Source: Phycisphaeraceae bacterium D3-23 (GTDB lineage: Bacteria > Planctomycetota > Phycisphaerae > Phycisphaerales > Phycisphaeraceae). Taken from it: a stretch of DNA of 64,000 nt. The first letter of the stretch is position 1. The number at the start of each line of letters is the position of its first letter. The notes below the pieces were generated by a model. The model saw only the letters and a program-made list of their open reading frames with translations. It searched no databases and was not told the origin of the DNA. A program made the translations under genes and the position numbers. Location of the stretch: NCBI GenBank assembly GCA_039555135.1, contig CP114179.1, positions 3,162,001-3,226,000 on the forward strand, written 5' to 3'. Positions 17,281 through 26,784 of this stretch are shown piece by piece.

Positions 17281-19521
17281 CTATTCATCGTCGAGCAGGC
17301 CGTCGAGCTCGCCCGGGCCGTCGTCGAGCTCGTCGTCGAGCTGGGCGTTGAAGAGGGCTTCGAGCGTCTCGCGGAGCCCGCGCTGGGTCCCGATAATCTC
17401 GTTGAGCTGGTTGATGAGGTCGATCATGCTCGCCCACTTGTCCATGGCGGTCAGGATGCGGTTCATCTCGTCGACGACCTCCTGCTGCTGGACCGCGAGG
17501 GCCTCGATCTGCTCGGGGGTGGCTGCGCCGGCACGCTCGAGCGCGTTGCGCTGGTCGGTCATCAGCCCGCGGTGCAGGTTCGCCATCGGCGTCAGGACGT
17601 CCTGGTGGATCAGCTCGTGCGCCCGGCTGCCCTCTTCGCGCGTCCCGGCCAGGCGGTTGAGCCGCATCTCTTCGGCCGAGGCGGCGATCGCGTTATGCAC
17701 GTTCCACACCTCGCGCCGCTGGGCCTGGAACCGGCGGGTCAGCGCCGCGGCGGCGTTGCCCGACTCGGCCGCGACAAGCTCAAGCTGGATGTCCCGGCAG
17801 GCCTCCATCGCCTGGCGGAACTGGTTGCGCGACATCTCCTGGCGGGCCTTGATCTCTCGCGCGAGGTCTTCGTGTGTGACGATGCGGAAGGTGAGTGTGG
17901 TCGATGCGCCGCGCTGAGCGCCGGTGAAGCGGTCGTCGAGCCCGACGCCGGTAATGCGGACGACGTCCGTTGGCCTAACGCCGTACTCCTCGATCTCGAG
18001 CCCGTGGTCGCCGTTGGCGTGCTTGGGCAATTCGCCGACGAAGTTGCCATCCTCGTCGCGGCGGGCGCTGAAGAGTGAGATCGGGTCGAACGTGCCCTCC
18101 GCGTTGGCGTCGCCCGGGCGGTCGCGGAAGATTTCGATGTTGAGGTCGGTGAGCCCGATGTCTTCCTTGGCGCTGGCGGCGAGCGGGATCAGCGCGTTGG
18201 GCGTGATGCGTGTGCCCACGCCGGTGGACTGGATCCGGACGCGGGGGGCACGGTCGATCTTGAGCCCGACGGAGATCGCCAGGGGCTGTGAGACGAGCCC
18301 GGCCTCTTCGCTGACGAGCTCGACGCGGAAGCGTTCGCGTTTGGTGTGGTTCCAGCGGATGACGAACTGTATGCCGTCGCTGCCGTAGGGCTCGATCGTG
18401 CCGGGGCGGTCTTCGGGCTCGATATCGTCGGTGTAGCGTGCGGTTTTGATGGGGACGTTGGCGGTGATGATGAGCTCGACGTCGTTGAGGTCGAGCAGGG
18501 AGAGCCCGCCGTCGGTGCCGTCGAACCGCAGCTCGCGGCGGACGCCGTCTGCAGGGTGGGTGTAGAAGAGCTGGATCGTGCCGCTGGGGCGGTCGACGGG
18601 GACGATGCGGAAGTCGGCGTGGTTGTCGCCGCTATTGATGGTCGCGTGGATGGGGACCTGCGTCCCGGCCAGTTCGTAGCGGTAGTCGCCGTCCTCGAAG
18701 CGGTCCATCGCCTCGCTGCGTTTGCGGCCGCCCTCGGGCCGGGTCGTGACCTCGACGTCGCGGACCTCGGACTCATCGCGGGTCGTGACGCGCACGCGGA
18801 TGGTCGCGGTCTCGCCCTTGGGGATGACGAGCCGGCCGCCGTCGTCGAGCCCGAGCACCTCGATGGTGGTGTTGCGTTCGTAGGCGGTGTCGGAGAGCAT
18901 CAGCCAGCGCTGGGCCCAGGTGCCCAGCGCGCCGTTGGCGGCGAACTGCATCACCAGCGCGAGCCCGACGGGGAGGATGATCGCCGCGCCGATGGCCGCG
19001 ATGCAGTTCATCACGTGCGTGTTGTTGACGTGCCGCTCGAAATTGTCTTTTTCAAGCGAGTCGTAGCTGCGCGACACGGCCGAGTGGATCATGTTAGATG
19101 ACGTCGCCTCGTCGTCGCCGAGCATCTCGGGGAGTTGCAGGACGGTCGCGACGCGGGGCGCGACCTTGGCATCGCCCTCGGCCCCGCTGGCGTTGTCGAC
19201 GGCCTGGGCGAGATCGATCGGGCCGAACTTTTTCGAGAGCGGCTTGAGCGCGTAGTGGTAGAGGAAGTGCGCCGCCGCGGCGAGGGTCACGAGCCAGTAC
19301 ACGACGCGGATGGGCCGGCTCAGCTCGAGCCACCAGTCGAGCACCAGGCTCAGCGCGAGCAGCCCGAGCAGCACACACAAGCTGCGTGCAAACCCATCGA
19401 GCGCGATCTGCCGGCGGATGCGCGACCCCAGCTGGCCAAGCCGGTCCACGACCTTCTTCTGCATCGAGGCCAGCGGGCGGGTCGGCGTCGCGTCCGGCGG
19501 TGGGGTGTTGAGCGTGGTCAT
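17281..19521 (-). CDS. DUF4175-like membrane protein
   Basis: A 746-residue protein with two membrane segments near the N-terminus (about 47-65 and 74-92) and a third at about 172-195. A large periplasmic region of beta-sandwich type follows (about 210-530), and then a helical C-terminal third ending in an acidic run. This organisation and the position after the VWA genes fit the DUF4175-like family found in MoxR-VWA clusters of planctomycetes and some proteobacteria. The biochemical role is unknown. The start has no clear ribosome binding site; a Met at codon 20 is an alternative. Confidence 0.65.
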   Translation of the reverse strand: MTTLNTPPPDATPTRPLASMQKKVVDRLGQLGSRIRRQIALDGFARSLCVLLGLLALSLVLDWWLELSRPIRVVYWLVTLAAAAHFLYHYALKPLSKKFGPIDLAQAVDNASGAEGDAKVAPRVATVLQLPEMLGDDEATSSNMIHSAVSRSYDSLEKDNFERHVNNTHVMNCIAAIGAAIILPVGLALVMQFAANGALGTWAQRWLMLSDTAYERNTTIEVLGLDDGGRLVIPKGETATIRVRVTTRDESEVRDVEVTTRPEGGRKRSEAMDRFEDGDYRYELAGTQVPIHATINSGDNHADFRIVPVDRPSGTIQLFYTHPADGVRRELRFDGTDGGLSLLDLNDVELIITANVPIKTARYTDDIEPEDRPGTIEPYGSDGIQFVIRWNHTKRERFRVELVSEEAGLVSQPLAISVGLKIDRAPRVRIQSTGVGTRITPNALIPLAASAKEDIGLTDLNIEIFRDRPGDANAEGTFDPISLFSARRDEDGNFVGELPKHANGDHGLEIEEYGVRPTDVVRITGVGLDDRFTGAQRGASTTLTFRIVTHEDLAREIKARQEMSRNQFRQAMEACRDIQLELVAAESGNAAAALTRRFQAQRREVWNVHNAIAASAEEMRLNRLAGTREEGSRAHELIHQDVLTPMANLHRGLMTDQRNALERAGAATPEQIEALAVQQQEVVDEMNRILTAMDKWASMIDLINQLNEIIGTQRGLRETLEALFNAQLDDELDDGPGELDGLLDDE

Positions 19522-19525
19522 GGCG

Positions 19526-19651
19526 GAAGCAGTCAGGAGTTAGAAGTCAGGAGCGAGAAGCCGCGTGGCCCAAGGCAATGGGTGCTACCTAGGTGTCCGA
19601 CGCATCGTGGCCCGTCGAGTTTCCAATCATCAATCATCAATTAGCAATCAA
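19526..19651. repeat. Spacer with GA-rich and TCAA-rich short repeats
   Basis: The gap holds two imperfect copies of a GA-rich motif (GTCAGGAG(T/C) around 19532-19556). It also holds tandem AATCATC units near 19622-19645. The GA-rich motif recurs at 22249-22272 and, inverted, at about 22366-22400. Confidence 0.5.
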
Positions 19652-22236
19652 ACCAGTCGGCATCGCTTGCGGATGACCCATTCGGTGATGACGAACAGCA
19701 GGAACAGGATAATCAGGATCGGCGCGTTCCAGATGGGCTGGACGTTGATCTGTTCGTCGTCCACCATGCCGATGGTGATCGCGTCGGGCAGCCCATCGAC
19801 GGTGTCGAGGGTGAAGGCCCGGCCGCCGGTGAGGTTGGCGACGCGCTGGATCAGGTCGGCGTCGAGCGTGGGGTTTCTTGCTTCGTGGTCGGGGACCTCG
19901 GCGCGGAAGCTGAGGGTGTTGGGCTTGGCGCTGAGCTGTGTCGTCGCGTCGCCGGGCCAGACGCGGACGAGGAAGTCGCCCGCACGGTCGACGACGAAGG
20001 TCGTGCTGAACGAGTTCTCGTCATCGCCGCTGGGGGTGAGCGAGAGCTGCATCGCTTCGCCCTCGCCGGTCTGCACCTCGGCGTAGAGCGTGGACAGCCC
20101 GGCGTCGCGCTGGTTGGCGTCGGTGAAACGCGCGGTGACCGTCACCTCTTCGCCCGGCTCGTACACGGCCTTGTCCGTCGAGACGCGGTAGGGGTGCTGA
20201 CCGCCGAGCTGTTTCATAAGCCCCGCGCGGTCGATGACGCGCGCCCAGAACCCGTCGAATAACTGTTCATCCACAAAACGCCAGCGGTACGTCGAGTCGA
20301 ACCCGATATACATCACCCGGCCCGGGCCTACGAGGTGCGTGGCCATGAGCACCTCCTGCTCGCCGTAGCGGTTGGTCATGCCGTTGTGGCCGTGGCGGGC
20401 GAGGACGGTTGCGCCGGGTTTTTCGCGGGTGACGGTGAAGTGCCACATCAGCCCGGGCAGGCTCTGGAGGATCCGACGATTGACGACCGGGTCACGGTTG
20501 AACGCGAAGACCTCGTCGCGCATCCCCGTCTCGGTGATCTTGAGCTTCCACGGCTCGCGCATCGTCAGCGAGACCTGCACGGCCGAGGGGAACAGCCCGG
20601 GCTCGCGGGACACCGGCAGCAGGTCGATAAACGAGACGCCCGGGCTGCCCTGCTGGTTGAACAGGGCCTGGGTGTTGCGTTCGCCGCAGATGTAGACCAG
20701 CCCGCCGCCGCGGTTGGCGACGAACTCGACCAGCAGGTCGGAGAAGTTCACGGCCCAGCCGGCGGGGTTGGGGTCGTAGAGCACGATGCAGTCGTACTGG
20801 TCGAGCTCATCGATCGTCTTGGGCAGGCGGTTGAGCGCGAGCCCCGGGCTCGCGGGCTGCTGCCAGCTGCGATTTCGGTCGTCGCGTGCGTTGACCAGCG
20901 CCGCCTCCTGGAGCCAGGTCGAGACCTCGACGCTGGGGTCGCGCAGCAGCGCGTTGCGCAGGAACTGGACTTCGGGGAACGAGTAGCCGGCGATGAAGAG
21001 GACGCGGGTCTTGTCGGGGACGACGTTGACCTGCTTGATGGCGGCGTTGTCGAGCGGGTCGATCTCGCCCTCGACCTCTTCGAGCCGGGCGCGGAAGATG
21101 ACGGTCTGCTCGTCGTTGCTGGTGTAGTCGAAGCTGACGTACTGCGCCAGGCCGTGGCCGACGAGCTCGATATTGACCGGCTGGACGACGCGGGGGAGGC
21201 CGTCGTCCCCGTTGGGCAGGGGGACCGGGCCCCAGACGTCGTCCTCGCCGTCTTCGCTGGACTCGATGAGCTGTTCGAGGAAGACGCGGGCGGGCTCGCC
21301 TTCGAGGCCGCGCGAGTGGATCGTCGCGGTGAGCTTGGTGGTGTCTCGGATGAAGACAATATCGTTGGCGTCGAGCTCGGAGACGGTGGCGTTGCGCGGG
21401 CCCAGCACGGTGCCCATGCCGACGGTGTAGACGGGCACGCCGTCGAGCTGCGCCTGCGCCGCGGCCTTCATGACCGGCAGGGAGTTGGGCGTCGAGTTCT
21501 GGCCATCGGTGATGAGGACCACGCCGGCGAGCGACACGCCGCGGTAGGCCTGGAGCACTTGCTGGAGCGACTCGCCCAGCCCGGTGCTCCGGCCCGAGAG
21601 CGCGAGCATGTCGGCGACGGCGTCGTCGTTGGCCGCCGCGCCTTCGGTGCCGCCTTCGGGCGATGTGGCGTCGTTGGCGGATCGTGTCGGCGCGCTGAGC
21701 TCACTGCGGCTGAGCCGTTCGTCGAACGTGTGGACGTGAAGCACACGGTCGCCTTCGGCGGCGAGATCGTTGAGCAGCCCCCGTCGCAGCACGCCGCGTG
21801 CGAGGTCAAGACGCGCGGTCTCGGGGAGCATGGAGGCGTCTTCGAGCCCGGCGGCGCGGGCCGCGGCGGTCGCGCGGTCGGGGTCGACCCACGCGTCGGA
21901 CATCCCCATCGACGGGGACGTGTCGATCAGGACCAATAGCTGCGAGGGCCGCTGCTCGACCTTGCTGAACTTGATCGCGGGTTCGAGCAAGATGAATACG
22001 ACGATCGCGAGCAGCAGGATGCGGAGCGTGAAGAGGAGGTAGCGGGCCTTGCGTGTGATCTGTCCGCCCTCGCGGCGGTAGAGCCACCAGATCAGCCCGG
22101 CGACGAGCGCGAGCCCGACCAGGATCATCAAGGCTTTGTCCCCGCCGGGCCAGCCCAGCAGAGACAGACGCCAGTCCCCGCCCTCCACGTGTTGCGCGGG
22201 CTCGACGCCGATCAGCCATTGGAAAAAACGAGTCAT
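19648..22236 (-). CDS. VWA-domain membrane protein with amidotransferase-like fold
   Basis: An 862-residue protein with two N-terminal membrane segments (about 35-55 and 65-88). A von Willebrand factor A domain begins at about 100 (LVLIDTSPSM, matching the DxSxS metal site) and contains VVLITDGQNS. A central region (YDCIVLYDPN, RGGGLVYICGE) resembles the class I glutamine amidotransferase-like fold but shows no catalytic Cys in a recognisable elbow. A beta domain and a C-terminal membrane segment (about 835-855) close the protein. It follows the BatA gene and is a standard member of planctomycete MoxR clusters. Probable role: periplasmic-face scaffold remodelled by MoxR. Confidence 0.75.
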   Translation of the reverse strand: MTRFFQWLIGVEPAQHVEGGDWRLSLLGWPGGDKALMILVGLALVAGLIWWLYRREGGQITRKARYLLFTLRILLLAIVVFILLEPAIKFSKVEQRPSQLLVLIDTSPSMGMSDAWVDPDRATAAARAAGLEDASMLPETARLDLARGVLRRGLLNDLAAEGDRVLHVHTFDERLSRSELSAPTRSANDATSPEGGTEGAAANDDAVADMLALSGRSTGLGESLQQVLQAYRGVSLAGVVLITDGQNSTPNSLPVMKAAAQAQLDGVPVYTVGMGTVLGPRNATVSELDANDIVFIRDTTKLTATIHSRGLEGEPARVFLEQLIESSEDGEDDVWGPVPLPNGDDGLPRVVQPVNIELVGHGLAQYVSFDYTSNDEQTVIFRARLEEVEGEIDPLDNAAIKQVNVVPDKTRVLFIAGYSFPEVQFLRNALLRDPSVEVSTWLQEAALVNARDDRNRSWQQPASPGLALNRLPKTIDELDQYDCIVLYDPNPAGWAVNFSDLLVEFVANRGGGLVYICGERNTQALFNQQGSPGVSFIDLLPVSREPGLFPSAVQVSLTMREPWKLKITETGMRDEVFAFNRDPVVNRRILQSLPGLMWHFTVTREKPGATVLARHGHNGMTNRYGEQEVLMATHLVGPGRVMYIGFDSTYRWRFVDEQLFDGFWARVIDRAGLMKQLGGQHPYRVSTDKAVYEPGEEVTVTARFTDANQRDAGLSTLYAEVQTGEGEAMQLSLTPSGDDENSFSTTFVVDRAGDFLVRVWPGDATTQLSAKPNTLSFRAEVPDHEARNPTLDADLIQRVANLTGGRAFTLDTVDGLPDAITIGMVDDEQINVQPIWNAPILIILFLLFVITEWVIRKRCRLV

Positions 22237-22248
22237 GGTGGGAGGAGG

Positions 22249-22400
22249 TAGAAGTCAGGAGGCAGGAGCTAGAAGTTGCGCCGCGCTAGCTGTGCGGCGT
22301 GCTCTCTGCTTTTTAACGTTCGTGCTCCATACTCCTTAGTGTGTCTTACCGGATCGTTTCGAACCCCAACTTCTCAGTCCTGTCTCCTGCCTTCTTCCGC
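22249..22400. repeat. Intergenic GA-rich repeat, direct and inverted copies
   Basis: The 164-nt gap between two VWA genes carries AGAAGTCAGGAGGCAGGAGC at 22250-22269. A similar motif on the opposite strand lies close to the end of the BatA gene (22366-22400). The arrangement mirrors that at 19526-19561. Confidence 0.45.
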
Positions 22401-24527
22401 TCAGTGTTCCCGGCCGACCCAGGTCGCGAAGCAGGCCTCGATGATGACCATTGCCAAGAGCAGGACGGCGAGGGTGCGCCAGATCTCTCGGCCTGCGCGG
22501 TCGTCGCCGGTGTCTTCGCCGCTGAGGTCGACGATCTGCAGGTCGACACCGCTCATCACTTGTTCGAGTTCGGACTCGGTCAGCCGGTTGAGGTCGCTTT
22601 CGCGGGCGTCTGGGCTGACGGCGAAGTAGCGCTGCTGGTCGGGGCTGCCGAGCTTGTCCCAGGTGAGCCGGTAGACGCCGGCCTGGCCGGTGTTGCCGTA
22701 GACGACGCGGGCGTTGTCGCGGTCGACGCTCGCGGAGGCGGTGGTGTCTTCGCCGGGGTGCTGGACCTTGGCGGCGCTGGGCTCGGGGTTGGTGGAGACG
22801 GCCTGGCGGATGGGCTCGCCGGCGGTCAGGTTGCCGGCCTCCTCGCCGACGCCGGCGATCGCGAGCGACGACTCGCGTGACGCGATGAAGAACGAGCCCT
22901 GCGTGGGCCAGTCGCCCCAGCCGCGGTCGGCGGTCATCGTCCACAGCAGCACGGTGCCCCGGCCGATCTTCTTCTGCACGATCGCGGGCATCAGGTCCGT
23001 GTTGTTCCAGCGCGCGAGCACCTGCACATCCTCGTCGTCTTCGTCGAGCTCGATTGGTGCGGTCTTGAGCGGGACGATCTGCGCGAGCAGGCTCTGGCGA
23101 AGCCCGCCCAGCGGGGTGAGGACCGAGCCGTCGATCGGCTCGACGATGAGCCCCTCGGCGTCGATCGCCTCACCCACATCGACGCGCCCGGGCAGGACGC
23201 CCTCGCCGTTGGCGTAGAGGTTGTTGTTGTACGAATCGGGGTCGACCTGGTCGCCCATGAAGACCATCAGCCCGGTGCCCGCCTCGACCGCGTCGTAGAG
23301 CTGTTGCGCACGGTCGGCCGGGATCTCGGCCACGTTGGCCAGGACGATCAGGTCGTAGAACCCGACGCCCGGGGCGTCGAGCCACTCGGCGTCGGTCATC
23401 ACCCGCGTGTTGATGGGCACGGCCCCGACGCTGAGTGTCATGTTGAAGTAGAACAGCTCGCCGTCACGGATCTCCAGCGACGGGTCGCCATCGACGAGCA
23501 GCACGTTGACCGCCTCGGCGACATTGACCACGCGGGAGCGCTGGTTGTCCCCCGCCATCGCGTCGTCGGGCAGGCGCAGCTCGATCGTGTGCTGGCCGGC
23601 CTCCTTGAACGACCACTCGATGGGCAGGTCGATCTCCTGGTTGGGCGCAAGGTCTGGCAGTTCGAGCGGGTTCTCGTTGCCATCGACGATGAGCGTCGCC
23701 TGTCGGGAGGACCACTGCGGGTCGCCGTCCGCGCGGATCGTGGCGGTGAAGACGACGGGGGTGTTGGCCAGCGCGACGCCGGTGGTCTGTTCGAGCTCGA
23801 TGAGCGCCGCGTTGCCGGGCGAGGGGTTGCCGACGTTGACGATCGTGACCTTGACGCCCATCTCCGCGAGCCGGCGGGCCTGCTCGCTGGCATCCGCGGA
23901 CCATCCCTCGGCCCGCTGGTCGGTGATGATGCGGACCTCTTTGCTGGTGTGCGCCGCGCCTTCGAGCATCTCGACGACCTGCGCTAAGGTCGCGGCCCAG
24001 TTGTTCGCGGTTTCGCTGGGCTCGAGCTCACGCACGTCGTCGGCGAGCTGCTGGGCCTGGTCGGCGGTGAGCGGGGTGTCGCGCTGCAGCGGGTCACTCA
24101 TGCGCGAGGTCGTCACGACCGTGAGCGAGTCCTGTGTGCCAAGCGACTCGATCGCGACGGCGGCCTCTTCCTTGGCGCGGTCAAAGGCGGGTGTGCCGCC
24201 CTGGTGCAGCCCCATCGACAGCGAGTCGTCGATGACGAGCACCCGGCTGGTGCGCCCGCCGATGGCGAGCCAGGACGCCCCGGCGTTCGCGTTGAGCAAC
24301 GGCCGGGCGACCGCGAAGATCAAGAGCAGGATGAGGAGCGTGCGCAGCGCGAGCAGGATCCACTGTTCGAGCTGGAGCCGACGCCGGTTGGTGCGCAGCG
24401 TGAGCTTGAGGTACTCCATCGGCGCCCACTCGACGAGCTTGAACTGCCGGCGGTTGAGCAGGTGGATGATGAGCGGTGCGCTGGCGAAGACCAGGCCGCC
24501 GAGCAGCAGGGGGGCGAGGAACATCAT
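22401..24527 (-). CDS. BatA-type VWA membrane protein
   Basis: A 708-residue protein opening with the BatA N-terminal domain: a membrane helix with APLIIHLLNRR, then a second helix at about 55-80. A VWA-like domain follows (VLVIDDSLSM at about 95, the metal site). A long beta-rich periplasmic part and a C-terminal membrane helix (about 685-703) close it. Proteins of this family (Bacteroides aerotolerance, BatA) work with MoxR ATPases. The start overlaps the DUF58 stop by one base (TAATG at 24525-24529), showing coupling. Confidence 0.85.
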   Translation of the reverse strand: MMFLAPLLLGGLVFASAPLIIHLLNRRQFKLVEWAPMEYLKLTLRTNRRRLQLEQWILLALRTLLILLLIFAVARPLLNANAGASWLAIGGRTSRVLVIDDSLSMGLHQGGTPAFDRAKEEAAVAIESLGTQDSLTVVTTSRMSDPLQRDTPLTADQAQQLADDVRELEPSETANNWAATLAQVVEMLEGAAHTSKEVRIITDQRAEGWSADASEQARRLAEMGVKVTIVNVGNPSPGNAALIELEQTTGVALANTPVVFTATIRADGDPQWSSRQATLIVDGNENPLELPDLAPNQEIDLPIEWSFKEAGQHTIELRLPDDAMAGDNQRSRVVNVAEAVNVLLVDGDPSLEIRDGELFYFNMTLSVGAVPINTRVMTDAEWLDAPGVGFYDLIVLANVAEIPADRAQQLYDAVEAGTGLMVFMGDQVDPDSYNNNLYANGEGVLPGRVDVGEAIDAEGLIVEPIDGSVLTPLGGLRQSLLAQIVPLKTAPIELDEDDEDVQVLARWNNTDLMPAIVQKKIGRGTVLLWTMTADRGWGDWPTQGSFFIASRESSLAIAGVGEEAGNLTAGEPIRQAVSTNPEPSAAKVQHPGEDTTASASVDRDNARVVYGNTGQAGVYRLTWDKLGSPDQQRYFAVSPDARESDLNRLTESELEQVMSGVDLQIVDLSGEDTGDDRAGREIWRTLAVLLLAMVIIEACFATWVGREH

Positions 24528-25471
24528 TACTTACGCACCCCCATCTGGCCCCGGCCCGCACTGCTCGAAGCGATCCGCTGCCGGCGGTGCAGGTACTGCG
24601 CCATGGTCTGGGCCATGTCCTCGTCCGTCCGGACAAGCACGTGGTCGATCCCCGCGAACTGGCAGCGCGAGCGGACCTGTTCGATGAACTCTTCCATCGC
24701 GGCCTTGTACGCCTTGCGGAAGGCCCAGGGCTCGCCGAAGACCTCTTCGCTGCCCTCGATGTCTTTGAAGATGATGGAGTCGTTGAAGGACAGGTCGATC
24801 TCTTCGCCGTCGAGGATGTGCAGGACGATGACCTCGTGGCCATTGTGCTGGAGCTTGCCCAGCGCGTCGTAGAGGTTATCGAGGTCGCACAAGAAGTCGG
24901 AGAGGATGACGACCATGCCGCGGCGTTTGAGCTGGTCGGCCGCGCGGAGGATGACAGGGCCCAGGTCGGTCTCGCCGCCGGGCTTAGTCGTTTCGAGCGT
25001 GTCCATGAGCTGCGCTTTTTGGCGCTTGGTGCTCTTGGGGTCGAGGACGTGCCTCGGCTTGGTGTCGATCGTGATGAGCCCGACGGCGTCGCGCTGGCTC
25101 ATCAGGAGCTGCGCGAGGCAGGCGGACAGCGTCGCGGCGGCCTCGAACTTGCTTCGGCCCTTGCCCGCGTTTTTCCCGGCGTACTGCATCGAGCGCGAGC
25201 AGTCGAGCATCAAGGTGCAACGCAGGTTCGACTCTTCCTCGTACCGCTTGATGACGTAGCGGTCAGACTTGGCCCAGACCTTCCAGTCGAGGTTCTTGAC
25301 ATCATCGCCCGGCGAGTACTCGCGGTGCTCGGCGAACTCGGGCGACACGCCGTGCATCGGCGAGCGGTGCATCCCGGTGATGGAGCCCTCGACCACGCGC
25401 GCGGCCTTGAGCCCCAGCGGCGTGATCCGCGCGAGGATGTCGGGGTCCAGAAGGGGGGAGCGTTCAGCCAT
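24527..25471 (-). CDS. DUF58 domain protein
   Basis: A 314-residue soluble protein with the DUF58 signature around residue 50 (HREYSPGDDVKNLDWKVWA). A VWA-like half follows (LMLDCSRSMQY, VVILSDFL). DUF58 proteins are standard partners of MoxR ATPases and BatA-type VWA proteins. The gene lies between them here, 124 nt after moxR and overlapping the BatA gene by one base. Its precise role is unknown; it probably links the MoxR ATPase to the membrane VWA proteins. Confidence 0.88.
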   Translation of the reverse strand: MAERSPLLDPDILARITPLGLKAARVVEGSITGMHRSPMHGVSPEFAEHREYSPGDDVKNLDWKVWAKSDRYVIKRYEEESNLRCTLMLDCSRSMQYAGKNAGKGRSKFEAAATLSACLAQLLMSQRDAVGLITIDTKPRHVLDPKSTKRQKAQLMDTLETTKPGGETDLGPVILRAADQLKRRGMVVILSDFLCDLDNLYDALGKLQHNGHEVIVLHILDGEEIDLSFNDSIIFKDIEGSEEVFGEPWAFRKAYKAAMEEFIEQVRSRCQFAGIDHVLVRTDEDMAQTMAQYLHRRQRIASSSAGRGQMGVRK

Positions 25472-25490
25472 AGGGGGAGGATCACAAAAA

Positions 25491-25587
25491 GTGGGGCGGG
25501 CATCTTGCCCGCCATCGCGGCATCGCCGCGAATACGTTGAGTCAACTCAGGCCTGCGGCCTGATAGCGGGCAGGATGCCCGCTCCAC
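25491..25587. repeat. Inverted pair of REP-like elements, family D
   Basis: A 22-nt element at 25491-25512 (each arm itself palindromic, GCGGGCA...TGCCCGC) faces a near-identical inverted copy at 25566-25587. Together they fill the spacer between the moxR stop and the DUF58 start. Confidence 0.8.
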
Positions 25588-25595
25588 CAGAAACC

Positions 25596-26642
25596 CTACG
25601 CCGTCAGCGTCCGCTGCACCGCCGGGTCGTTCGCGCCCGAGCCGCCCACGGGGACCGTCTCGATCAGCTTCTGGATCACGGTGTCGGGGCTCTGGCCCTC
25701 GGCCTCGGCGTTGTAGTTCACGACGATGCGGTGGCGCAGGACAGGCACCGCCATCGCGTGCAGGTCTTCGATACTGACCTCGGGCCGGCCCTGCAGCGCG
25801 GCGCGGGTCTTGGCCGCCATGATGAGCGCCTGCCCACCACGCGGGCCCGCGCCCCACAGCAGCCATTGCTTGACAAAGTCCGGCGCATCGTGCTCGCTGT
25901 GGCGCGTCGCGCGGATGAACCGCATCACGTAGTCCAGCAGCATGTCGCTGATCGGCACCCGGCGGACCGTGTCCTGCAGCTTGAGCACCTCCTCGCCGCT
26001 GATCTGCGGCGAGGGCTCGGCCACGGGCGCGCCGGTCATCATCTTGTAGATCGCGCGCTCCTCGTCCGGCGTCGGGTAGTTCACAAACACCTTCATAAAG
26101 AAGCGGTCCAGCTGCGCCTCGGGCAGCGGGTACGTGCCTTCCTGCTCGATCGGGTTCTGTGTCGCGAGGACGAAGAACGGGTCGGGCAGGCCATAACGCT
26201 TGCCGCCGGTCGAGACCTGGCGCTCCTGCATCCCTTCGAGCAGCGCGGCCTGGGTCTTGGGCGGCGTCCGGTTGATCTCGTCGGCGAGCAGCACGTTAGT
26301 GAAGACCGGGCCGTGCACGAACTTGAACTCGCGTGCGCCGGTGGACTTGTTCTCTTCGATCACCTCGGTGCCCGTGATGTCGGAAGGCATCAGGTCGGGG
26401 GTGAACTGGATACGTGTGAAGTCGAGCGAGAGCGATTTCGCCAGCGTCGAGACCAGCAGCGTTTTCGCGAGGCCCGGCACGCCCTCGAGGATGCAGTGGC
26501 CCCGTGCGAAGATCGAGACCAGGAGCTGTTCGATGACCTCGTCCTGCCCGACGATGACCTTGGCGATCTGCTCGCGGATATTGTCGTAGGCCTGCTTGAG
26601 CTGCTGCAGGTCTTGAAGGTCGGGGGCTTGTTGGTCGGTCAC
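25596..26642 (-). CDS. MoxR family AAA+ ATPase
   Basis: A 348-residue AAA+ ATPase with Walker A-type [10 protein letters not shown] (about 50), Walker B LLADEINR (about 113), sensor 1 [11 protein letters not shown] and the C-terminal lid. MoxR ATPases act as chaperones that insert metal or mature VWA-containing complexes. DUF58 and BatA genes follow, as is usual. The start is GTG at 26642 with GGAG 8 nt upstream. A strong hairpin lies between this gene and the toroid gene upstream, so moxR may have its own promoter or depend on partial readthrough. Confidence 0.93.
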   Translation of the reverse strand: MTDQQAPDLQDLQQLKQAYDNIREQIAKVIVGQDEVIEQLLVSIFARGHCILEGVPGLAKTLLVSTLAKSLSLDFTRIQFTPDLMPSDITGTEVIEENKSTGAREFKFVHGPVFTNVLLADEINRTPPKTQAALLEGMQERQVSTGGKRYGLPDPFFVLATQNPIEQEGTYPLPEAQLDRFFMKVFVNYPTPDEERAIYKMMTGAPVAEPSPQISGEEVLKLQDTVRRVPISDMLLDYVMRFIRATRHSEHDAPDFVKQWLLWGAGPRGGQALIMAAKTRAALQGRPEVSIEDLHAMAVPVLRHRIVVNYNAEAEGQSPDTVIQKLIETVPVGGSGANDPAVQRTLTA

Positions 26643-26729
26643 GTGTAGCTCCGGGAGTGGTGTGCGTTTGATTGAAGTCGAGGATGTTACGGTTTTGAGG
26701 GCTGGATTGTTCGGATAAACAGGTAGTCA

Positions 26730-26755
26730 GGGCTGGTCGCCTAAGCGACCAGCCC
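26730..26755 (-). terminator. 11-bp hairpin after the toroid-repeat gene
   Basis: A perfect 11-bp stem with loop CTAA (26741-26744) lies 30 nt past the stop of the gene ending at 26785. The T content after it on the minus strand is modest, so termination may be partial. Confidence 0.55.
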
Positions 26756-26784
26756 GGGCGGACATGGCCTTGGTCCGATGCGCA

